64,000 nucleotides of DNA from contig NZ_STGE01000031.1 in NCBI RefSeq assembly GCF_005222675.1, positions 1-64,000 of the forward strand, written 5' to 3'. The DNA is from Mycolicibacterium sp. CR10 (GTDB lineage Bacteria; Actinomycetota; Actinomycetes; Mycobacteriales; Mycobacteriaceae). Below are positions 57,598 through 64,000 of this stretch, piece after piece. Position numbers and translations under genes: made by a program. The notes below the pieces were generated by a model that was not told the DNA's origin, searched no databases, and saw only the letters and a program-made list of their open reading frames with translations. Position 1 is the first letter of the stretch; the number at the start of each line of letters is the position of its first letter.

Positions 57598-59775
57598 ATG
57601 ATGACCCTCGCCCCTGCCCGGCCGGCGTCCCCCACCGCCACGGGCATACCCCCGTCTGCCGTGATACCCGGCATGGGTACGCGCGCGTCGGGGTTCTACC
57701 GCCATGACCTCGACGGCCTCCGCGGGATCGCGATCGCCCTGGTGGCGGTTTTTCACGTGTGGTTCGGCCGAGTGTCCGGCGGGGTCGACGTCTTCCTCGT
57801 GCTGTCCGGCTTCTTCTTCGGCGGCCGCCTGCTGCGCGGTGCCCTGACACCAGGGGTGGCACTGCAGCCGGTACCGGAGATCACCCGGCTGATCCGCCGG
57901 CTGCTGCCCGCCCTGATCGTGGTGCTGGCGGTCTCCGCCGTCCTGACGATCCTGATCCAGCCGGAGACGCGCTGGGAGACCTTCGCCGATCAGAGCCTGG
58001 CGAGCCTGGGGTACTACCAGAACTGGGAACTCGCCAACACCGCCGCGGATTACCTGCGCGCCGGGGAGTCGGTCAGCCCGCTGCAGCACATCTGGTCGAT
58101 GTCGGTGCAGGGCCAGTTCTACATCGCGTTCCTGGTGCTGATCCTGTTGTCTGCATTCGGATTCCGGCGGATGCTCGGCAGGCACATGCGGGTGGCGTTC
58201 GTGGTGCTGCTCGGCGCGCTGGCCATCGCCTCGTTCGTGTACGCGATCATCGCGCACAACACCGACCAGGCCACCGCGTATTACAGCAGCTTCGCGCGCG
58301 CGTGGGAGCTGCTGCTGGGCGCTCTGGTGGGGGCGCTGGTTCCGTACGTGCGCTGGCCGATGTGGCTGCGCACCGTCCTCGCCGTGGTGGCGCTGGCCGC
58401 GATCCTGTCCTGCGGCGCCCTGATCGACGGTGTCAAAGAGTTCCCCGGGCCATGGGCGTTGGTCCCCGTCGGCGCCACGCTGTTGTTCATCCTGTCGGCG
58501 GCCAACCGCTATGCCGATCCCCACACCCAGGGTCGAATCCCAGCTCCGAACCGGATGCTCGCGTCCGCTCCGTTCGTGGCGCTGGGCGCGATGGCGTACT
58601 CGCTGTATCTGTGGCACTGGCCCTTGCTGATCTTCTACCTCGCGTACACCGGCCGCCCGGGCGTCAACTTCGTCGAAGGTGCCGTCGTGTTGCTGGTGTC
58701 GGGTCTGCTGGCCTGGCTGACGACGCGGTTCATCGAGGAGCCACTGCGCTCCCGCAGTTCGTCGGCGGCGGTGTCCTCCCTGCCGCTGCGCACTCGGCTG
58801 CGCAGGCCGACGATCGTGCTGGGCTCGACCGTCGTCCTGCTCGGAGTCGCGTTGACCGCGACGTCGTTCACGTGGCGTGAGCATGTCACCGTGCTGCGCG
58901 CGAACGGCAAGGAACTGTCCGGACTCTCGTCGCGCGACTACCCCGGCGCCCGCGCCCTGATCAACAAGGCCCGAGTGCCGAAGCTGCCGATGCGCCCGAC
59001 CGTGCTCGAGGCCAAGGACGACATCCCGCAATCCACCACCGACGAATGCATCAGCGACTTCGACAACGCCGGGGTGATCAACTGCACCTATGGCGACAAG
59101 TCCGCCACCCGGACCATCGCGCTGGCCGGTGGATCCCACGCCGAACACTGGATCACCGCACTGGACCTTCTGGGACGGCTGCACCATTTCAAGGTCGTGA
59201 CATACCTGAAGATGGGTTGCCCCTTGACCACCGAGGAGAAACCGCTGGTGATGGGCGACAACCGCGAGTACCCCAAGTGCCGTGAATGGAACCAGCGGGT
59301 GATGCCCAAGATCATCGCCGACCACCCCGACTACGTGTTCACCACGTCGACCCGGCCGTGGAACATCAAGGATGGTGACGTGATGCCATCCAGTTACTTG
59401 GGAATCTGGAAGACGCTGTCCGACAACGGTATTCCCATCCTGGCGATGCGAGACACGCCATGGCTGGTGCGCGATGGCGAACCGTTCTTCCCGGCCGACT
59501 GCCTGGCCTCCGGCGGTGACGCCGTGTCATGCGGCATCGACAGATCGGAAGTACTGTCGGATCACAACCCGACACTGGACTACGTCGCGAGATTCCCGCT
59601 GCTCAAGCCGATCGACATGAGTGACGCGGTGTGCCGTCCGGACTACTGCCGAGCCGTGGAGGGAAACGTGTTGATCTATCACGACTCTCACCACTTCACG
59701 AGCACCTACATGCGCACCATGGCCAGTGAGCTCGGCCGCCAGATCGGCGTCATCACCCGATGGTGGTCGGACTGA
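57598..59775 (+). CDS. OafA/YrhL-type membrane acyltransferase with SGNH domain
   Basis: In this 725-residue protein residues about 30-420 are an acyltransferase-3 membrane domain: YRHDLDGLRGIAIALVAVFH (catalytic His), GGVDVFLVLSGFFFGGRLL and about ten helices. Residues about 480-725 form an extracytoplasmic SGNH domain with IALAGGSHAEHW (Ser) and YHDSHHFTSTYM (Asp, His). Such enzymes O-acylate sugars of the cell envelope. Matches Rv1565c. Its stop overlaps the treX ATG (TGATG), tying it to trehalose/glycogen genes. The acceptor is unknown. Confidence 0.88.
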   Translation: MMTLAPARPASPTATGIPPSAVIPGMGTRASGFYRHDLDGLRGIAIALVAVFHVWFGRVSGGVDVFLVLSGFFFGGRLLRGALTPGVALQPVPEITRLIRRLLPALIVVLAVSAVLTILIQPETRWETFADQSLASLGYYQNWELANTAADYLRAGESVSPLQHIWSMSVQGQFYIAFLVLILLSAFGFRRMLGRHMRVAFVVLLGALAIASFVYAIIAHNTDQATAYYSSFARAWELLLGALVGALVPYVRWPMWLRTVLAVVALAAILSCGALIDGVKEFPGPWALVPVGATLLFILSAANRYADPHTQGRIPAPNRMLASAPFVALGAMAYSLYLWHWPLLIFYLAYTGRPGVNFVEGAVVLLVSGLLAWLTTRFIEEPLRSRSSSAAVSSLPLRTRLRRPTIVLGSTVVLLGVALTATSFTWREHVTVLRANGKELSGLSSRDYPGARALINKARVPKLPMRPTVLEAKDDIPQSTTDECISDFDNAGVINCTYGDKSATRTIALAGGSHAEHWITALDLLGRLHHFKVVTYLKMGCPLTTEEKPLVMGDNREYPKCREWNQRVMPKIIADHPDYVFTTSTRPWNIKDGDVMPSSYLGIWKTLSDNGIPILAMRDTPWLVRDGEPFFPADCLASGGDAVSCGIDRSEVLSDHNPTLDYVARFPLLKPIDMSDAVCRPDYCRAVEGNVLIYHDSHHFTSTYMRTMASELGRQIGVITRWWSD

Positions 59776-61928
59776 TGTCGACGCCGGAACCGGCCTCGGT
59801 ACCCACCGTCTGGCCGGGTACCGCGTACCCCCTCGGCGCGACGTACGACGGCGCGGGCACGAACTTCTCGTTGTTCTCCGAGGTCGCCGATCGCGTCGAA
59901 CTCTGCCTGATCGGCAAGGACGGCCGTGAACACCGCATCGACCTCGAGGAGGTGGACGGGTTCGTCTGGCACTGCTACCTGCCGACGGTGACCCCGGGGC
60001 AGCGCTACGGCTTCCGGGTGCACGGCCCGTGGGACCCGGCTTCGGGGCACCGGTGCGATGCGAGCAAGCTGCTTCTCGACCCGTACGGCAAGTCGTTTCA
60101 CGGCGACTTCGACTTCAGCCAGGCGCTGTATTCCTACGATCTCGACGCCGACGATCTGGTCACCGGCGGGCAACCGCCACAGGTCGACTCCCTGGGCCAC
60201 ACGATGACCAGCGTGGTGATCAACCCGTTCTTCCAATGGGGTTCAGACCGATCTCCCCGCACGCCGTATCACGAGACGGTGATCTACGAGGCACACGTCA
60301 AGGGCATGACGCAGACCCATCCGGGGATTCCCGAGGAGTTGCGCGGCACCTATGCCGGGCTCGCGCATCCGGTGATCATCGAGCACCTGAAGTCGCTGAA
60401 CATCACCGCGATCGAGTTGATGCCGGTGCACCAGTTCCTTCACGACCACCGGCTGCTCCAGCTGGAACTGACGAACTACTGGGGCTACAACACATTCGGG
60501 TTCTTCGCGCCCCACTCGCAGTACGCGGCGAATAAGCATGCCGGCGGTGCGGTGGCCGAATTCAAGACGATGGTGCGGGCATTCCACGACGCCGGCATCG
60601 AGGTGATCCTCGACGTCGTCTACAACCACACCGCCGAAGGCAATCATCTCGGGCCGACGATCAACTTCCGCGGCATCGACAATGCCGCGTACTACCGGTT
60701 GCTTGATGGCGACAACCGCTACTACAAGGACTTCACGGGCACCGGCAACAGCCTCAACGCCCGCCACCCCCACACGCTGCAGCTCATCATGGATTCACTG
60801 CGGTATTGGGTGCTCGACATGCACGTCGACGGGTTCCGGTTCGATCTGGCCGCGACGCTGGCGCGGGAGTTCTACGACGTGGACCGGCTATCGGCATTTT
60901 TCGACCTCGTTCAGCAGGATCCGGTCGTCAGCCAGGTCAAGCTGATCGCCGAACCGTGGGATATCGGCGAGGGCGGCTACCAGGTCGGAAACTTCCCAGG
61001 TTTGTGGACGGAGTGGAACGGGAAGTATCGCGACACTGTGCGTGATTACTGGCGGGGAGAGCCCGCAACACTCGGCGAGTTCGCATCCCGGCTGACGGGG
61101 TCGTCGGACCTCTATGAAGCGACGGGCCGGCGCCCCGGCGCCAGCATCAACTTCGTCACGTGCCACGACGGCTTCACCCTCAACGATCTGGTCTCTTACA
61201 ACGAGAAGCACAATGCCGCCAACGGCGAGGACAATCGCGACGGCGAGAGTCACAACCGGTCCTGGAACTGCGGCGTGGAGGGCCCCACCGAAGACCCGGA
61301 GATCCTGACGCTGCGCGGCAAGCAGATGCGCAACATCTTGGCCACCCTGATGCTCTCGCAGGGCACTCCGATGATCGCGCACGGCGACGAGATCGGCCGA
61401 ACTCAGCAGGGCAACAACAACGTCTACTGCCAGGATTCCGAGATCTCCTGGATGGACTGGTCGCTGTGTGAGACCAACGGCGATCTGCTCGAATTCACTC
61501 GCAAGGTGGTGAAATTCCGCAATTCCCATCCGGTGTTCCGGCGGCGACGGTTCTTCGAGGGAAAGCCGATCCGCACCGGCGCCGAGGCCAGAGACATCGC
61601 CTGGCTCACCCCTGCCGGTAAGGAGATGGACCCCGAGGACTGGGAGGCCGGACTCGGGCAGTGCGTGGCAGTGTTTCTGAACGGGCAGGCCATCCCTGCT
61701 CCCAACGAGCGCGGTGAGCGGGTGATCGACGACTCCTTCCTGCTGTGCTTCAACTCTCACGACGAGGTTCAGGACTTCATCGCACCGCGTGCCGACTACT
61801 ACGCGCAGCAATGGACCGCCGACCTGGACACCGCCGACCCCACGGGCAGCACCGATTTCGTGGTGTCGGCAGGCGAAAAGATCTCGCTGCAGCCACGCTC
61901 GGTGCTCGTTCTGCGGAAGACCGCCTGA
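59775..61928 (+). CDS. treX: Glycogen debranching enzyme (TreX/GlgX)
   Basis: The enzyme hydrolyses alpha-1,6 branches in glycogen to give linear chains for TreY. The 717 residues have a CBM48 N-terminus (WPGTAYPLGATYDGAGTNFS), then a GH13 catalytic domain. Region I VILDVVYNHTAEGN, region II DGFRFDLAATLA (nucleophile Asp), region III LIAEPWDIGEGGYQ (acid Glu) and region IV FVTCHDGFTL are all visible. Normal length. It is followed 3 nt later by treY. Confidence 0.94.
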   Translation: MSTPEPASVPTVWPGTAYPLGATYDGAGTNFSLFSEVADRVELCLIGKDGREHRIDLEEVDGFVWHCYLPTVTPGQRYGFRVHGPWDPASGHRCDASKLLLDPYGKSFHGDFDFSQALYSYDLDADDLVTGGQPPQVDSLGHTMTSVVINPFFQWGSDRSPRTPYHETVIYEAHVKGMTQTHPGIPEELRGTYAGLAHPVIIEHLKSLNITAIELMPVHQFLHDHRLLQLELTNYWGYNTFGFFAPHSQYAANKHAGGAVAEFKTMVRAFHDAGIEVILDVVYNHTAEGNHLGPTINFRGIDNAAYYRLLDGDNRYYKDFTGTGNSLNARHPHTLQLIMDSLRYWVLDMHVDGFRFDLAATLAREFYDVDRLSAFFDLVQQDPVVSQVKLIAEPWDIGEGGYQVGNFPGLWTEWNGKYRDTVRDYWRGEPATLGEFASRLTGSSDLYEATGRRPGASINFVTCHDGFTLNDLVSYNEKHNAANGEDNRDGESHNRSWNCGVEGPTEDPEILTLRGKQMRNILATLMLSQGTPMIAHGDEIGRTQQGNNNVYCQDSEISWMDWSLCETNGDLLEFTRKVVKFRNSHPVFRRRRFFEGKPIRTGAEARDIAWLTPAGKEMDPEDWEAGLGQCVAVFLNGQAIPAPNERGERVIDDSFLLCFNSHDEVQDFIAPRADYYAQQWTADLDTADPTGSTDFVVSAGEKISLQPRSVLVLRKTA

Positions 61929-61931
61929 CAC

Positions 61932-64000
61932 ATGCGAGTGCTTTCGACATACCGGCTGCAGATGCGTGGGCCCGCCAGTGGTGAGGCGTTCACCTTCGCC
62001 GACGCCGAGCGACTGATCGACTACTTCGCCGAACTCGGCGTCTCACACCTGTACCTGTCCCCCATTCTCACCGCCGCCGAAGGCTCCAGCCACGGCTATG
62101 ACGTCACCGACCCCACCACCGTGTCCGCTGAACTCGGTGGCGCCGAGGGCTTTCGGTCGCTGGCGGCGGCAGCGCGTGCCGCGGGGTTGGGCATTGTCGT
62201 TGACATCGTGCCCAACCACGTCGGCGTCGACATCCCCGCCCAGAACCGTTGGTGGTGGGACGTCCTGTCCCACGGCCGGGATTCGGCGTTTGCCTCATAC
62301 TTTGACATCGATTGGACTCTGGACCCTGACGGCCGAATTGTGTTGCCCGTCCTGGGCTCTGACGATGATGTGGCCGATCTTGTCGTCGACGGAGATGTGC
62401 TTCGACTCGGGGACCTGCAGTACCCGATCCGACCGGGAACCGGGACCGGTAGCGGCGCAGAGGTGCACGATCGGCAGCACTACACGCTGATCGGCTGGCG
62501 CAACAACACCTGCGGATATCGGCGCTTCTTCTCGATCACCTCGCTCGCGGGCCTACGCCAAGAGGATCGCGCCGTGTTCGACGCATCCCACGCCGAGGTC
62601 GGCCGATGGTTCGCCGAGAATCTTGTCGATGGGATCCGCATCGACCATCCGGACGGATTGTCGGATCCCGCAGGCTATCTGGACTGGCTGCGGGAACTCA
62701 CCGGGCCGGACGCGTGGATCGTTATCGAGAAGATCCTGGCCGTCGACGAGCCACTGGATCCCAGCCTGCCCGTGGCAGGGACCACCGGTTACGACGCGCT
62801 GCGCGAGACCGGCGGGATCTTCGTCGACCCCACCGGCATCGAATCTCTCACGGCGCTGGTCGAGTCGGATGGCGTCGGCTACTCGCAGACTCCAGTGATC
62901 GCGCGCTCACTCAAGGTCAAGGCCGTGACCGACACCCTGGCCAGTGAGTTGCGCCGGATCTGCCGGGCCGTCACCGCGGCCACCGGTCGCGACCACGACA
63001 AGCTCCCGGAGGCGGTGGCCGCCCTGGTGAGCCGTGTCGGCGTCTACCGGTCGGACTATCTGACACTGTCCTCGGTGCTGCCGGTCGCCCTCGGCGAAAC
63101 CATTTCCAGTCAACCAGAACTCGCCGACGCCTTGGCGCTGCTCACGACAGCCCTGACGGTACACGCCGAGGTGGGGGTGCGGCTTCAACAGCTGTGCGGG
63201 GCGGCCACAGCCAAGGCCATGGAGGACTGCCTGTTCTACCGCGATGCCCGACTGGTGTCGCTGAACGAGGTCGGCGGCGAGCCGGAGCATTTCGGCGTCA
63301 GCACGGCGGAGTTTCACCGACGCGCCGCAGACCGCGCCGCACTGTGGCCGCAGGCGATGACCACGTTGACCACGCACGACACCAAACGCGGTGAGGATGT
63401 TCGGGCACGTATCGGCGTGCTGTCGCAGGTGCCGTCGCTGTGGGCTGAACTCCTGCAGGGCTGGGAACGCACCACCCCGTCTCCCGATGCGCAGACCGGG
63501 CTCTTTCTGTGGCAGAACATTTTCGGTGTGTGGCCCACCGACGGCCAGGTGAGCACCGAGCTACGGGAACGCCTGCACGCCTACACCGAGAAGGCCATTC
63601 GGGAAGCCGGGGTGCATACCACGTGGAACGACCCGGACGCAGAGTTCGAGACGGCGGTGCACGCCTGGCTGGACGCGGTGATGGACGGCCCCGTCGCGGT
63701 CGAGTTGACCGCGACACTGGCACGGCTCGACGAACATGCCCGCAGTGACGCCCTGGGCCAGAAGCTGATCGCGCTGACGGCCCCGGGAGTTCCCGATGTC
63801 TACCAGGGCAGCGAACTCTGGGAAGACAGCCTGGTCGACCCGGACAACCGCCGGCCCGTCGACTATTCGGCGCGGCGCGAGGCGTTGACGGCGCCACACC
63901 CCAAGATGCGGGTCGTGCGTGAGGCGCTTCAGCTGCGGCGCCAGAAGCCCGACACCTTCCTGACCGGTGGATACCGCCCCGTGCTGGCCCAGGGCGATGC
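61932..64000 (+). CDS. treY: Maltooligosyltrehalose synthase, 3' end outside the window
   Basis: TreY isomerises the reducing end of maltodextrins to a trehalose unit; TreZ then releases trehalose. About 689 codons are visible, starting MRVLSTYRLQMRGPASGEAF. The GH13 motifs are VSHLYLSPILTAAEGSSHGY, IVVDIVPNHVGVD, VDGIRIDHPDGLSDP and WIVIEKILAVDE, with TTLTTHDTKRGEDVRARIGV near residue 480. The frame is open to the last base, so the C-terminus is cut by the window edge. treZ is expected next. Confidence 0.94.
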   Translation, partial: MRVLSTYRLQMRGPASGEAFTFADAERLIDYFAELGVSHLYLSPILTAAEGSSHGYDVTDPTTVSAELGGAEGFRSLAAAARAAGLGIVVDIVPNHVGVDIPAQNRWWWDVLSHGRDSAFASYFDIDWTLDPDGRIVLPVLGSDDDVADLVVDGDVLRLGDLQYPIRPGTGTGSGAEVHDRQHYTLIGWRNNTCGYRRFFSITSLAGLRQEDRAVFDASHAEVGRWFAENLVDGIRIDHPDGLSDPAGYLDWLRELTGPDAWIVIEKILAVDEPLDPSLPVAGTTGYDALRETGGIFVDPTGIESLTALVESDGVGYSQTPVIARSLKVKAVTDTLASELRRICRAVTAATGRDHDKLPEAVAALVSRVGVYRSDYLTLSSVLPVALGETISSQPELADALALLTTALTVHAEVGVRLQQLCGAATAKAMEDCLFYRDARLVSLNEVGGEPEHFGVSTAEFHRRAADRAALWPQAMTTLTTHDTKRGEDVRARIGVLSQVPSLWAELLQGWERTTPSPDAQTGLFLWQNIFGVWPTDGQVSTELRERLHAYTEKAIREAGVHTTWNDPDAEFETAVHAWLDAVMDGPVAVELTATLARLDEHARSDALGQKLIALTAPGVPDVYQGSELWEDSLVDPDNRRPVDYSARREALTAPHPKMRVVREALQLRRQKPDTFLTGGYRPVLAQGD

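Noticed and set aside
56273..57862. A 529-codon version of BioA
   Set aside because: The extra N-terminal Arg/Gly-rich part lies opposite the acyltransferase; homologues begin near the GTG at 57574, which has a matching -10 box.
57562..59325. A 587-codon minus-strand frame opposite the acyltransferase
   Set aside because: Shadow frame of Gln/Arg/His-rich composition, while the plus strand shows acyltransferase and SGNH motifs.

Overview
The window is high-GC actinobacterial DNA whose gene order from about 10.5 kb rightwards matches the Mycobacterium cyd-pyk-gltBD-lgt-trp-his-nad-bio-tre region. I compared it from memory with M. tuberculosis Rv1624c down to Rv1563c. It most likely comes from a rapidly growing Mycolicibacterium or Mycobacterium. 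Frequent GTG starts, 4-nt start/stop overlaps and leaderless-looking starts (TANNNT about 6-7 nt before ATG/GTG) fit this.

Region 1 (about 1-10,400) is a mobile element with all genes on the minus strand. In transcription order it holds a tyrosine integrase, several small phage-type proteins with zinc-binding motifs, a helix-turn-helix protein with palindromic iterons inside its own gene, a tape-measure protein, a tail-terminator-like protein, an HNH endonuclease, an HK97 gp10-like protein and a large terminase. The terminase is cut at its 3' end by what looks like an IS21-type insertion sequence terminus (1-77). The structural genes run in the reverse of the usual siphophage order. No portal, protease, capsid, major tail or lysis gene is visible. 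It is therefore a decayed or shuffled prophage, or a satellite-like element.

Region 2 (10,544-19,632) holds a DUF308 membrane protein, the cytochrome bd operon cydA-cydB-cydD-cydC running into a DUF4190 protein, and then tesB and pyk on the minus strand. Region 3 (19,660-28,415, minus) holds gltD and gltB (glutamate synthase), a DUF2752 protein, a TM2-domain protein and a 13E12/HNH family gene.

Region 4 (28,505-36,898) is the trpE - membrane protein - trpC - trpB - trpA - lgt run on the minus strand, with a divergent bcp peroxiredoxin. Lgt carries an acidic, internally repeated C-terminal extension of about 640 residues. Region 5 (36,993-43,372, minus) is the operon hisD-hisC-hisB-hisH-priA-impA-hisF-hisI, in which nearly every junction is a 4-nt GTGA-type overlap.

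Region 6 (43,409-49,162) has a DUF385/F420-type protein, a LysE-family exporter, and the NAD operon nadA-nadB-nadC plus a membrane protein. A divergent Nudix-wHTH regulator sits on a perfect dyad. Region 7 (49,205-57,574) has a lipase, a DUF2567 protein, and the biotin genes bsaP, bioB, bioQ, bioD, bioF and bioA, with two perfect BioQ boxes (TGAAC-N3-GTTCA). Region 8 (57,598 to the end) has an OafA-type acyltransferase, treX/glgX and a partial treY. No tRNA, rRNA or CRISPR array was recognised.
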